From Kocuria marina (GTDB taxonomy: Bacteria > Actinomycetota > Actinomycetes > Actinomycetales > Micrococcaceae): DNA of 64,000 nucleotides. The DNA is taken from the NCBI GenBank assembly GCA_014652975.1, contig BMZV01000004.1:1-64000 (forward strand), in the 5' to 3' direction. Below, piece by piece: positions 54,783 to 63,459 of the stretch. Position 1 is the stretch's first letter. Every line of letters starts with the position of its first letter. The notes beneath the pieces are model-generated. The model ran no database searches. It had not been told where the DNA came from and was given only the letters and a program-made list of their open reading frames with translations. The translations under genes and the position numbers were made by a program.

Positions 54783-55595
54783 ATGGACACGACGCACGCG
54801 ATGGATCCTTCCGGAGCCCCCCTGGGCTCTCCCCTGGGCGGCCGAGGGACGGGCTCGGGCATGCCCGAGGAGTCCTCGTTCTCCCCCTCCGGCGTGGGGG
54901 TCATCGACAAGGCCTCCCTCATCCTGGACGCCCTCGAGGCCGGCGCGGCCTCCCTCGCGGATCTCGTGGAGACCACGGGGCTCGCGCGACCCACCGCCCA
55001 CCGGCTCGCAGTGGCGCTCGCCCATCACCGGTTCGTGGGCCGGGACGTGCACGGGCGCTTCGTCCTCGGGTCCCGCCTCGTGGAGCTCGCCTCGGCCGCG
55101 GGTGAGGACCGGCTGATCTCTGCCGCGGCCCCCGTGCTCCTGCAGTTGCGGGACAGTACCGGTGAGTCCTCCCAGGTGTTCCGCCGCCAGGGCGAGTGGC
55201 GCGTGTGCGTGGCCTCGGCCGAACGGCCCATCGGCTTGCGCGACACGATCCCCGTGGGCACCCAGTTGTCCATGAAGGCGGGCTCCGCCGCGCAGGTGCT
55301 CGTGGCGTGGGAGGACCACGCGCGCCTGATCGAGGGGCTGCATCACGCGCGGTTCTCCGCCACGACCCTCGCCGGGGTACGACGCCGCGGCTGGGCCCAG
55401 TCGATCGGCGAACGCGAACCGGGGATCGCCTCGGTCTCCGCGCCCGTGCGTGGACCCTCGGGCAGGGTGATCGCCGCGGTGTCCATCTCGGGACCCATCG
55501 AACGCCTGTCCAAGCAGCCCGGTCGGAAGCACGCGGACATCGTGGTCCAGGCGGCCCGGCACCTCTCGGAGGCCGTGCGCGTCAGCGCCGCGTGA
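54783..55595 (+). CDS. IclR-family regulator, LtbR/NdgR type
   Basis: An N-terminal winged helix (VIDKASLILDALEAG ... LVETTGLARPTAHRLAVALAHHRF, residues 38-95) is followed by the IclR effector domain with VSAPVRGPSGRVIAAVSISGP near the end. 270 residues from the ATG at 54783, with AAGG close upstream; a 35-residue Gly/Pro tail precedes the domain. IclR proteins divergent from leuCD (LtbR in corynebacteria, NdgR in streptomycetes) regulate leucine and related amino acid genes; I infer the same. Confidence 0.88.
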   Translation: MDTTHAMDPSGAPLGSPLGGRGTGSGMPEESSFSPSGVGVIDKASLILDALEAGAASLADLVETTGLARPTAHRLAVALAHHRFVGRDVHGRFVLGSRLVELASAAGEDRLISAAAPVLLQLRDSTGESSQVFRRQGEWRVCVASAERPIGLRDTIPVGTQLSMKAGSAAQVLVAWEDHARLIEGLHHARFSATTLAGVRRRGWAQSIGEREPGIASVSAPVRGPSGRVIAAVSISGPIERLSKQPGRKHADIVVQAARHLSEAVRVSAA

Positions 55596-55673
55596 GCCCG
55601 TGGGCGCAACCCGGGCCGGGCGCATCGGCAAGGGTGAGCCCCGAGCACGCCGTGCAGGTCAGCGCCGCGTGAG
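55581..55673. repeat. 16-base direct repeat across the regulator/GTPase gene ends
   Basis: GTCAGCGCCGCGTGAG occurs at 55581-55596, covering the regulator stop, and again at 55658-55673, covering the GTPase stop on the other strand. The copies are 77 bases apart. This may reflect a small duplication during rearrangement of the two 3' ends. Confidence 0.7.
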
Positions 55674-57326
55674 TGCCGCCCGTGCCACGGCCCCGGTGAA
55701 CTCGCGGTGCGCCTCGAGTTCGTGTTCCACCGGGGCCTGGACCGTCTCCTCGGCGGTCGTGCGGACGGATCGCTGCAAGCGACGTCGTACCCGCGAGGCC
55801 CGGACACGGGACGCGAGCGACGCGATCACCGCGCCCGTGAGCGCGAGGAAGAGCGCGAGCACGACCCCCGCGAGCACCATGAGCGTGGGCACGGGTAGTG
55901 GGAAGCCCTCGACCGTGGGTGGCGGGGGCAGGGGGATCTGGAAGTACTCGGCCAGGAACAGACCCAGCAACCACAACAGACCGAGCACCGTGACGAGCAT
56001 GGCGAGCCACTGCAGGACGTCGAAGACGATCCACCACCAGGACGCCCCGCGCGCGGAGAACTTGGTGCGTGCGACGGCTTGGTCCAGCGCGTCCGGCAAC
56101 CGCTGTTCGTTGCTGCGGGCGGCGCCACGGATGCTGCGCCGCCACGGCTCCCCGGCGCCCTGGGAGACGTTGTCCGCGAAACCGCGCACGGCGGAGTCCG
56201 CGGCGGCCTTCTGGGACGCGTTCATGGGCGGCAGGGACGTGCGGTGCACCCCGGGGTCCGAGTGCTTGTCATGGCTTTCGATGTGCAGGCGCTTGAGCGG
56301 GTCCTTGCGCAGGCGGGTGAGCCAGCGCGTGGCGATCCACCCGGTGTGCCGCCCCGCGCGCAACCGGTACGAACGGGCCGCGGCGTCCGCGACCAGGTCG
56401 ATGCCGGCGGCACGCGCGAGCCCGGCGGTGAGCCGTTCACTCGCGTCCTTGGTGATCCCGCGCGGATCGCCCTCCCCCGCGGCGCGCGCGAGTTCCCCGG
56501 CACTGTGGATGACGTCCGCCTCGAGTCGCTGCCCGGCGGCGGCGCGTTGGGCGGCCACGGCGTGGATCCGGTCCCGCAGTTGCGGGACACCCTGACCCGT
56601 GAGAGCGGAGACGGCCACGGGCGCGCTCGGCCCGGTCGCGGGGAGGCCGTCCTGCGCCACGAGTTCCGTGAGCGATGCGAGCACCGAGGGGACGTCCCGC
56701 TCATCGAGCCGGTCCGCCTGGTTGAGCACGACCATGGTCACGGCGCCGTGGCGCGCGAGAGGCTGCACGAAGTCCTGGTGCAACACCGCGTCCGCGTACT
56801 TCTGGGGGTCCACGACCCACACGACCACGTCCACGAGACCGACCATGCGCTGGACGATCTGCCGGTGTTCCCGCGTCACGGAGTCGAAGTCCGGCAGGTC
56901 CAGCAGCACGAGCCCACCGCTCGTGGTGCTCGCCTTGCGCCCGCGCCCGGTGGACGTGCTCAGCGCGGGACCCACGACCCTGCGGTCAGCGACGTCAAGC
57001 CAGTCGAGCAGCGGCTGGCTGCCCTCATCCCCCCAGATCGCGGCGAGCGGTGCGGAGGTCGTGGGTCGGCGCGCCGCACTACGGGCGAGGTCCTGACCGA
57101 CCACGGCGTTGAACAGGGAGGACTTGCCGGAGCCCGTGGCGCCGAAAAAGCCCACCACGGTGTGGTCCGCGGACAGGGCCCGGCGCTGCGCGGCGCGCTC
57201 GAGGGTCTCCCGCGCACCCCGGATCACCTCGGCGTCCAGGCGACCCTCCGCGATCTCCACGGCCTGCGCGAGTCCGGAGATCCGATCGGGCAGAGACACG
57301 TCCTGGTCCCGGGAACGCGGGCTCAC
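55659..57326 (-). CDS. Dynamin-like / YfjP-type membrane GTPase (second of a pair)
   Basis: A P-loop GTPase: G1 GATGSGKSSLFNAV near residue 62, G3 LLDLPDFDS, G4 VVLNQADR. The C-terminal third has two strongly hydrophobic helices (WWWIVFDVLQWLAMLVTVLGLLWLLGLFL and the next one from VPTLMVLAGVVLALFLA) separated by a short Pro-rich loop. This layout is that of large GTPases that act on membranes. 555 residues; the GTG overlaps the stop of the partner gene by four bases. Actual function not established. Confidence 0.82.
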   Translation of the reverse strand: MSPRSRDQDVSLPDRISGLAQAVEIAEGRLDAEVIRGARETLERAAQRRALSADHTVVGFFGATGSGKSSLFNAVVGQDLARSAARRPTTSAPLAAIWGDEGSQPLLDWLDVADRRVVGPALSTSTGRGRKASTTSGGLVLLDLPDFDSVTREHRQIVQRMVGLVDVVVWVVDPQKYADAVLHQDFVQPLARHGAVTMVVLNQADRLDERDVPSVLASLTELVAQDGLPATGPSAPVAVSALTGQGVPQLRDRIHAVAAQRAAAGQRLEADVIHSAGELARAAGEGDPRGITKDASERLTAGLARAAGIDLVADAAARSYRLRAGRHTGWIATRWLTRLRKDPLKRLHIESHDKHSDPGVHRTSLPPMNASQKAAADSAVRGFADNVSQGAGEPWRRSIRGAARSNEQRLPDALDQAVARTKFSARGASWWWIVFDVLQWLAMLVTVLGLLWLLGLFLAEYFQIPLPPPPTVEGFPLPVPTLMVLAGVVLALFLALTGAVIASLASRVRASRVRRRLQRSVRTTAEETVQAPVEHELEAHREFTGAVARAALTRR

Positions 57327-59077
57327 AGGGCCTCACTCTCTGCGCGCACGCGGGCGGCCGCTGCGTGCAGTTGCTCGGCCGAGGGGTGCTCCCCGAGTTC
57401 GTCGATCGTGTCCAGGAACTGCTTGGCCCGACCGGCCAGCATCGTCCGGATCCGGGTCTCCAGGTTCTTGCGCGCCTGGTCGCTCATCCGGCGCACGGCG
57501 TCCTCACCGAAGACCGCCTCGAGCAGTTTGGTCCCCACGACACCCGAACCACCCGCGATCCCGACCTCCAGGCCGGTCAGCCCGCCCGTGGTCGAGAACA
57601 CGGCGATCATGAGGATCACGGCGAGCGCGTTCACGCCCAGCGACATTGCGCGGGCCCGCGTGCGCTTGCCCGCGCCTTCCTGCTGGATCATGAGCATGAC
57701 GTCCGACTGCCACGACCGGATGCTCTCCGCGACCTGGTCGGGGAAGTCCGGTGGCAGGGCGGCCGCATCCCGGCCCGCAAGCAACACCTGTCCGGCGGGC
57801 TCGTCACGCCAGCGCCGCTCGGCGGATTCCGCGGCACGGGCCGTGTTCTCCACGATCACGGCCTGCAGACCCGATTCGATGGCTTCCTCCACGCGCACCT
57901 CGGGTGCGGGTTGGCCCTTGAAGAACGCGGTCATCCGGTCCCGGACCCGCCCGATTCCCGCCTCGAGGCTGCGGAAGAACTCGCCGGTTCCCACGAAGTC
58001 CTGCCAGCGCGCGAGCACCTCACCGCGCAACAGGGTCCCGTCCCGAGTGGAGTCGATGATCGCGCGCAGCGCCTCGTCGAAGGACGTGGTCACCTCGCGG
58101 CGCAGGTGCTCCTCCGTGTGCTGCTGGCCCGCCACGGCCTCCGCGGTGCGGTCGGTCGTGTCCGCGAGTTCCCGCACCGCTCCCCCGAGGGTGCGCGCGG
58201 CGATCTCCGAGCGGGCCTGCGCGTCCGCGCCGAGCGTCTCGAGCCACTCACGCAGCGGTTCCACGGCGGCCGGGGGCAGCATGCGCAGCTCGTTGAGCGG
58301 GGACTCCTCGACCACGAAGATCGGGGCGCCACCCAGTCCCTCCTCGTTGAGCATCCGCCGCAGGTCCTCCTCGATCTCCGCGGCCGACGACGCCTGCACC
58401 CGGTCCAGCACCACGGCCACCGTGATGTCGCGCCCCGCAGCGTTGCGCAGCAGCTGCCACGGCACGGCGTCCGCGTAGCGATTGGCGGTCGTGACGAACA
58501 GCCACAGGTCCGCGGCGGAGAGCAACTGGGCGGCCAGGGCCCGGTTATTGTCCGAGACGGAATCTACGTCCGGGGCGTCCAGGATCGCGAGGCCCTTGGG
58601 GATGTTCTGGTCCGCGAGCAACACGAGGGACCCAATGTCCTCCACGGCCGTCCCACCGTCGTCGGGCGCCGGCGCGGGGCGAGAGGGATCCACGAGGGTC
58701 CCCTGGACCCGGGCCAGGTGCGGCAGCACACGCTGAGTGGTGAACGCCCCCGCGTCGCTCGGGTGATGGATCAGCAGGGGTCTGCGCGTGGTGGGGCGAA
58801 TGGCCCCGGAGCGTGTGACCGGGTGGCCCACGAGGGCGTTGACCAGGGTCGATTTTCCCGCGCCCGTGGAACCGCCCACCACGGCCAGCAGCGGGGCGTC
58901 CAACGAACGGACACGCGGCAGGACGTAGTCGTCCAACTGGGCCACGGCACGCGCCGCGTTCTCGCGCTGTTGCGCCGCGCTCGCCGTGGCGAGCGGCAGG
59001 GTCGTGGAGCGCAAGAGCTCACGCGTGGTCTCGAGGGACTCGATGAGCGGCACGGCCGGTGCGTTCTCGGTGTTCAC
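57323..59077 (-). CDS. Dynamin-family GTPase (first of a pair)
   Basis: G1 GGSTGAGKSTLVNALVG at residues 68-84, a threonine switch in RPTTRRP, G3 ILDAPDVDSVSD, and a weak G4 (VLDRVQ). A long helical region with FFKGQ-like segments and, near residues 490-530, a hydrophobic hairpin (LGVNALAVILMIAVF, then a Gly-rich stretch) follow. 584 residues from the GTG at 59077. CACAAT seven bases ahead could serve a leaderless message. It is coupled to the second GTPase gene, suggesting a heteromeric complex at the membrane. Confidence 0.82.
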   Translation of the reverse strand: MNTENAPAVPLIESLETTRELLRSTTLPLATASAAQQRENAARAVAQLDDYVLPRVRSLDAPLLAVVGGSTGAGKSTLVNALVGHPVTRSGAIRPTTRRPLLIHHPSDAGAFTTQRVLPHLARVQGTLVDPSRPAPAPDDGGTAVEDIGSLVLLADQNIPKGLAILDAPDVDSVSDNNRALAAQLLSAADLWLFVTTANRYADAVPWQLLRNAAGRDITVAVVLDRVQASSAAEIEEDLRRMLNEEGLGGAPIFVVEESPLNELRMLPPAAVEPLREWLETLGADAQARSEIAARTLGGAVRELADTTDRTAEAVAGQQHTEEHLRREVTTSFDEALRAIIDSTRDGTLLRGEVLARWQDFVGTGEFFRSLEAGIGRVRDRMTAFFKGQPAPEVRVEEAIESGLQAVIVENTARAAESAERRWRDEPAGQVLLAGRDAAALPPDFPDQVAESIRSWQSDVMLMIQQEGAGKRTRARAMSLGVNALAVILMIAVFSTTGGLTGLEVGIAGGSGVVGTKLLEAVFGEDAVRRMSDQARKNLETRIRTMLAGRAKQFLDTIDELGEHPSAEQLHAAAARVRAESEAL

Positions 59078-59157
59078 ACGATCATTGTGCCAGCCGTCAC
59101 GCGGGCGTCGCGGCAGCGCGCCGGGAACGGACGGGAGCAGTGGGTGGCAGACATGCG

Positions 59158-59191
59158 AAGAGCCCCGGTTTCCGTGGAAACCGAGGCTCTT
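59158..59191 (-). terminator. Hairpin ending the tRNA transcript
   Basis: AAGAGCC at 59158-59164 pairs with GGCTCTT at 59185-59191, and CGGTTTCC with GGAAACCG inside across one mismatch: about 14 pairs and a tiny loop. It starts seven bases beyond the tRNA-Glu 3' end on the minus strand. Confidence 0.85.
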
Positions 59192-59197
59192 CCGTAG

Positions 59198-59270
59198 TGA
59201 CCCCAGCGGGATTCGAACCCGCGTTACCGCCGTGAGAGGGCGGCGTACTAGGCCGCTATACGATGGGGCC
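59198..59270 (-). tRNA. tRNA-Glu (anticodon CUC)
   Basis: A 73-base cloverleaf: acceptor GGCCCCA/TGGGGTC with discriminator A, anticodon stem CCGCC/GGCGG around CTCTCAC (anticodon CTC), and T-arm GCGGGTTCGAATCCCGC. CCA is not encoded. Transcribed with tRNA-Gln from the promoter at 59560-59588. Confidence 0.96.
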
Positions 59271-59434
59271 GTGTACTTTCCGTGGACCGCTGTCGGAAAC
59301 TCGTTCCTGTGCGGTCCCGCGTTGACGCACCAAACAGTAACATCTTCGCGGTAATGCTCCAATTCGGGAAAACCCACCGTGGAACAGCGATGCTCGGTCC
59401 GTTCGAACCGTGGTCCGTCCGATGCCAGAAAGCG

Positions 59435-59506
59435 CTGGGATACCAGGACTCGAACCTAGAATGACGGTACCAGAAACCGTTGTGTTGCCAATTACACCAT
59501 ATCCCA
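59435..59506 (-). tRNA. tRNA-Gln (anticodon CUG)
   Basis: A 72-base cloverleaf: acceptor TGGGATA/TATCCCA with discriminator G, anticodon stem ACGGT/ACCGT around TTCTGGT (anticodon CTG), and T-arm with GGTTCGAGTCC. CCA not encoded. It lies 164 bases ahead of tRNA-Glu on the same strand. Confidence 0.96.
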
Positions 59507-59559
59507 ATGGTCTCGCTGCCCGCCCGGTCCGCACCGGATCGGCCGCGCAACGAGCAATA

Positions 59560-59588
59560 ACTATACCCGGGGAACCCGCGGCTGCCAA
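59560..59588 (-). promoter_or_regulatory. Housekeeping promoter of the tRNA-Gln/tRNA-Glu unit
   Basis: TTGGCA (59588-59583) and TATAGT (59565-59560) are exactly 17 bases apart on the minus strand, about 54 bases before tRNA-Gln. This is the best sigma-70-type match I find in the window. Confidence 0.65.
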
Positions 59589-59599
59589 ACCGGTCCGCG

Positions 59600-59632
59600 G
59601 GGTGGGGGTCACCTCCTGGGTGACACCCACCC
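59600..59632 (-). terminator. Hairpin after gltX
   Basis: GGGTGGG pairs with CCCACCC and GTCACC with GGTGAC across one mismatch, around a 5-base loop. It starts 18 bases beyond the gltX stop and ends the gltX transcript before the tRNA promoter. Confidence 0.75.
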
Positions 59633-59649
59633 GTCGCGGACGGATCGGG

Positions 59650-61170
59650 TCAGGACGCGGCGACGTGCTCGCGCAGCGCGCGAATGCGCCTGAGCGACGA
59701 TTCTTTCCCCAGGATTTCGAGGGATTCGAACAGGGGCGGGGAGATCCGCTGCCCGGACACTGCCGTGCGGACCGGGCCGAACGCCAGGCGCGGCTTGATC
59801 CCCAGGCCATCCACGATTGCCTCGCGCAGGGCGATCTCAATCTTCTCGGCCGAGAACTCCTCCAGCGACTCGAGAGCCGTGAGCGCGGCGTCGAGCACCT
59901 GGGGTGCGCTGTCCTTGAGCTGCTTGGCAGCGTCCGGGGCGATCTCGATCTGCTCGTCCGGCAGGAAGAGGAAGCCCAGCAGGCCGGGGGTCTCACCGAG
60001 CAGGTTCATGCGCTCCTGCACGAGCGGGGCGGCCCGATCCAGGACGTCGTTCTCCTTCTCGGTCAGGGTCTCCCCCACGAGGCCGGCGGAGCGCAGGTAC
60101 GGGATCAGCCGGTCCCGGAAGTCCCGGGGGTCCAGCATGCGCACGTGCGTGCCGTTGATCGCCGTGGCCTTCTTGAGGTCGAAGCGCGCAGGGTTGGCCA
60201 GGACGTCGTGGATGTCGAAGTTCGCCACGAGTTGGTCCACGGTGAAGATGTCCTCGTCCGCGGACAGCGACCACCCGAGCAGGGCCAGGTAGTTCAGCAA
60301 ACCCTCGGGGATGAACCCGTTGTCGCGGTGGTGGAAGAGGTTGGACTCCGGGTCCCGCTTGGAGAGCTTCTTGTTGCCCTCCCCCATGACGTAGGGCAGG
60401 TGCCCGAACTCGGGGATGAACTCGGCGACCCCGATGCCCATGAGTGCGCGGTACAGCGCGATCTGCCGGGGCGTGGAGGACAGCAGGTCCTCGCCGCGCA
60501 GTACGTGGGTGATCCCCATGAGGGCGTCGTCCACGGGGTTCACGAGTGTGTAGAGCGGCTGGCCGTTCGCGCGGGCCACCACGAAGTCCGGGACCGAGCC
60601 CGCCTTGAAGGTGATCTCACCGCGCACGAGGTCCGTGAACGTGATGTTCTCGTCCGGCATGCGCAGGCGCAGCACGGGCTTGCGGCCCTCGGCCCGGAAC
60701 GCATCCTTCTGCTCCTCCGTGAGGTCGCGATCGAAGTTGTCGTACCCGCGCTTGGGATCCTCACCCTTGGCACGGTGACGCTGCTCGACCTCCTCGGGCG
60801 TGGAGAAGTCCTCGTAAACGTAGCCGCCGGCCACGAGCCGGGTCAGGACGTCCTGGTAGGTCTCGCCGCGCTGGGACTGCCGGTAGGGCTCGTGGGGTCC
60901 GCCCACGTTGACGCCCTCGTCCCACGTGATGCCCAGCCAGCCCAGGGCGTCCAGGATCTGCTGGAAGCTCTCCTCGGAATCGCGGGCGGCGTCCGTGTCC
61001 TCGATCCGGAACACCAGCGTGCCGCCCGTGTGGCGGGCCCACGCCCAGTTGAACAGGGCCGTGCGGATCAGACCCACGTGCGGGGTGCCCGTGGGGGACG
61101 GGCAGAAGCGCACGCGCACGGGTGCGTCGGCGGGAACGGTGGGGTGCAAAGTCGCTGCGTCGTCAGTCAT
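59650..61170 (-). CDS. gltX: Glutamyl-tRNA synthetase
   Basis: Class I synthetase. The HIGH-type motif is in [12 protein letters not shown] and the KMSKS-type in [28 protein letters not shown] binds glutamate. 506 residues. Most Actinobacteria lack a glutaminyl-tRNA synthetase, and then GltX also charges tRNA-Gln for later amidation by GatCAB; this cannot be tested in the window. A TAGAAT ten bases before the ATG suggests a nearly leaderless transcript. Both tRNAs that such an enzyme would charge lie just downstream. Confidence 0.96.
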   Translation of the reverse strand: MTDDAATLHPTVPADAPVRVRFCPSPTGTPHVGLIRTALFNWAWARHTGGTLVFRIEDTDAARDSEESFQQILDALGWLGITWDEGVNVGGPHEPYRQSQRGETYQDVLTRLVAGGYVYEDFSTPEEVEQRHRAKGEDPKRGYDNFDRDLTEEQKDAFRAEGRKPVLRLRMPDENITFTDLVRGEITFKAGSVPDFVVARANGQPLYTLVNPVDDALMGITHVLRGEDLLSSTPRQIALYRALMGIGVAEFIPEFGHLPYVMGEGNKKLSKRDPESNLFHHRDNGFIPEGLLNYLALLGWSLSADEDIFTVDQLVANFDIHDVLANPARFDLKKATAINGTHVRMLDPRDFRDRLIPYLRSAGLVGETLTEKENDVLDRAAPLVQERMNLLGETPGLLGFLFLPDEQIEIAPDAAKQLKDSAPQVLDAALTALESLEEFSAEKIEIALREAIVDGLGIKPRLAFGPVRTAVSGQRISPPLFESLEILGKESSLRRIRALREHVAAS

Positions 61171-61179
61171 GATGCGTTT

Positions 61180-61185
61180 ATTCTA
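61180..61185 (-). promoter_or_regulatory. -10 element directly before gltX
   Basis: TAGAAT (61185-61180, minus strand) is nine bases before the gltX ATG, so transcription would begin within a few bases of the start codon. No -35 element is recognisable. The rest of 61186-61362 shows no gene. Confidence 0.4.
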
Positions 61186-61362
61186 CGGGTAGGAGTCATC
61201 CCCGCGGCGGGTAGGGGGACTGCCCGCGCGGGCGTCGGCGAGCGCTGCCGCACCGCCCCGGCCGGCTCCGACGACGGCGCGCCGAGGGACGGCTCGGCAA
61301 CGCGTGCGCCCCGGGTCGTCAGGCGACGGCGCACCCCGGGGGTGGGCTGGCGGCGCGCCGGG

Positions 61363-62136
61363 TCAGCGGCGCAGCACCGTGGTGAGCTCGCCGATCCCCT
61401 CGACCTGCACGGAGAGCTGATCGCCCTCGTCCACGATCCCGACCCCCGCGGGGGTCCCCGTGAGGATGACGTCACCGGGCAACAGCGTGAAGGCCTCGGA
61501 CGCGTAGGAGACGAGCGTGGCCACGTCGAAGATCATGTCCCGCGTGTTGCCGTCCTGCTTGAGCTGCCCGTTCACGGTGGAGCGCACGGACAGGGCGGAG
61601 GTGTCCAGCTCGGTCTCGATCCACGGGCCGATCGGGCACGCGCCGTCGAATCCCTTGGCTCGGGCCCACTGGCCGTCGGTGCGCTGGGCGTCGCGGGCCG
61701 TGAGGTCGTTCGCGGCGGTGTAGCCGAACACGACCTCGGGAACGCGTTCCACGGGGACGTCCTTGCACATGCGCCCGATCACCACGGCGAGCTCGGCCTC
61801 GTACGAGACCTCCTCGGTCCAGCTGGGCAGGGTCACGGGATCGCCGGGACCGGACACCGCGGTGTTCGGTTTGAAGAACAGCATGGGAGCGGGCGGCAGC
61901 TCGTTGCCGAGCTCCTTCGCGTGCGCTGCGTAATTGCGCCCCACGCACACGATCTTGGAGCGCGGGATCACCGGGGCGAGCAACCGGGCCTCGGACACGG
62001 CCACGGTGCGTTCGAGCTCCTGGATCCCCACGTACAGGGGGTCGCCGGTGAGGTACCGCAGCGTCTCGGCGCCGGGTTCCCCGTGCACCGTGCCGAAGTG
62101 GATTTCGTTGTCGTGTGTGAACCGTGCGATGCGCAT
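61363..62136 (-). CDS. Fumarylacetoacetate hydrolase family protein
   Basis: The FAH fold is recognised by VCVGRNYAAHAKELG, FFKPNTAVSGPGDPV, the metal-binding EVSYEAELAVVIG, and LTGTPAGVG near the end. Relatives hydrolyse or decarboxylate beta-diketo and oxo acids (fumarylpyruvate, oxaloacetate); the substrate is not clear here. The ATG at 62136 gives 257 residues; a GTG two codons earlier is possible. It lies between gltX and ilvE as in many Actinobacteria. Confidence 0.88.
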   Translation of the reverse strand: MRIARFTHDNEIHFGTVHGEPGAETLRYLTGDPLYVGIQELERTVAVSEARLLAPVIPRSKIVCVGRNYAAHAKELGNELPPAPMLFFKPNTAVSGPGDPVTLPSWTEEVSYEAELAVVIGRMCKDVPVERVPEVVFGYTAANDLTARDAQRTDGQWARAKGFDGACPIGPWIETELDTSALSVRSTVNGQLKQDGNTRDMIFDVATLVSYASEAFTLLPGDVILTGTPAGVGIVDEGDQLSVQVEGIGELTTVLRR

Positions 62137-62253
62137 GCTCACAGGCTACACAGCCGCCCGCGATGCAACCGAGGTCGGACCGGGGGCGGCTGGTCGAACG
62201 GGTGGCACGGACCCCGCCACGCGAAGCGTGCCGAGGGATTCACGCCACGTGGA

Positions 62254-63351
62254 TCACGCCAAGCGGGTCAACCAACCGTGCGTGTCCTCCGCCTTACCGG
62301 TCTGGATGTCCAGCAACTGCTTGCGGATGGACATGGTCACCTCGCCGGGAGCCGCGTCCTCCGGGCCGATGGTCTCGTCGTGGCTCACGAGCCGCCGCAC
62401 GGGTGCGATCACCGCGGCCGTGCCGCACGCGAAGACCTCCGTGAGGTGACCCGAGTTCACGCCCTCGCGCCACTCGTCCAGGGTGAAGGCGCGTTCCTCG
62501 ACCTGCAGCCCGCGTTCCTTGGCCAGCTGGATCACGGAGTCGCGCGTGATCCCCTCGAGGATGGTCCCGGTCAGTTCGGGGGTCACGAGCCGGCCGTCGT
62601 CGAAGACGAAGAACACGTTCATGCCACCGAGTTCCTCGACCGCGTCCCCGCGCTCGTGGTCCAGGAAGAGCACCTGGCTGCACCCGTGCGCGTCCCCCTC
62701 CATCTGGGCGATCAACGACGCCGCGTAGTTGCCACCACACTTCGCGGAGCCCGTGCCGCCCTTGCCCGCGCGGGCGTACGTGCGCGAGAGCCAGATGTCC
62801 ACGGGTTCGACCGTGCCGAAGTAATTGCCCGCCGGGGACGCGATCACGGAGAACAGCGCCTCCCTGGACGGACGCACCCCCAGGAACGGCTCCGTACCGA
62901 TCATGAACGGACGGATGTAGAGGGACTCGCCCTCCCCGGAAGGAACCCACTTCTCGTCCTGGGCCACGAGCTCGCGGATGGCATCTACAAACGTCTCCTC
63001 GGGCAGCGTGGGCAGGGCCAGCCGCTGCGCCGAGCGATTCAGCCGCGCGGCGTTGGCCTCGGGGCGGAAACTCCACACGGATCCGTCCGCGTGCCGGTAG
63101 GCCTTGAGTCCCTCGAAGATCTCCTGGCCGTAGTGCAGCACGGCGGTGGACGGGTCCAGGCTCAGCGGGCCGTACGGCTGCAGCCGTGCGTTGTCCCAGC
63201 GGCCGGTGTTCGCTTCCACGTCCCCCTGCCAGTCGATGCACACCATGTGGTCCGTGAAGTGTTTGCCGAAACCGGGGTTCCGCAACACGGCTTCGCGCAC
63301 CTCATCGGTTGCGGGGTGAGGGTTGAGCTGCTTAACGAATTCAGTGCTCAC
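62254..63351 (-). CDS. ilvE: Branched-chain amino acid aminotransferase
   Basis: Fold-type IV PLP enzyme for the last step of leucine, isoleucine and valine synthesis. The PLP lysine is in TGSAKCGGNYAASL, and LHYGQEIFEGLKAYRH and ACGTAAVIAPV are family stretches. 365 residues. The GTG at 63351 has AAGGAG eight bases upstream. It follows leuB after 108 bases. Confidence 0.96.
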   Translation of the reverse strand: MSTEFVKQLNPHPATDEVREAVLRNPGFGKHFTDHMVCIDWQGDVEANTGRWDNARLQPYGPLSLDPSTAVLHYGQEIFEGLKAYRHADGSVWSFRPEANAARLNRSAQRLALPTLPEETFVDAIRELVAQDEKWVPSGEGESLYIRPFMIGTEPFLGVRPSREALFSVIASPAGNYFGTVEPVDIWLSRTYARAGKGGTGSAKCGGNYAASLIAQMEGDAHGCSQVLFLDHERGDAVEELGGMNVFFVFDDGRLVTPELTGTILEGITRDSVIQLAKERGLQVEERAFTLDEWREGVNSGHLTEVFACGTAAVIAPVRRLVSHDETIGPEDAAPGEVTMSIRKQLLDIQTGKAEDTHGWLTRLA

Positions 63352-63459
63352 TGGTGTTCTCCTTCGACGGCGTGCTGCCGGGCATCCCTGCTGAGGCGGT
63401 GCGCTGGCACGTGATGATGTGCTCCCAGTATCCCGCCCGCGGTGGCCGGGACGCGGACC

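Noticed and set aside
61222-61233. Palindrome GCCCGCGCGGGC between gltX and the FAH gene
   Set aside because: Short all-GC palindromes are frequent by chance at this base composition and no partner or spacing supports a site.
59410-63414. A 1334-codon open frame on the plus strand
   Set aside because: It runs antisense to gltX, the FAH gene and ilvE, all of which have full family motifs. Its composition (Gly, Arg, His, Val repeats) is what GC-rich antisense frames give.
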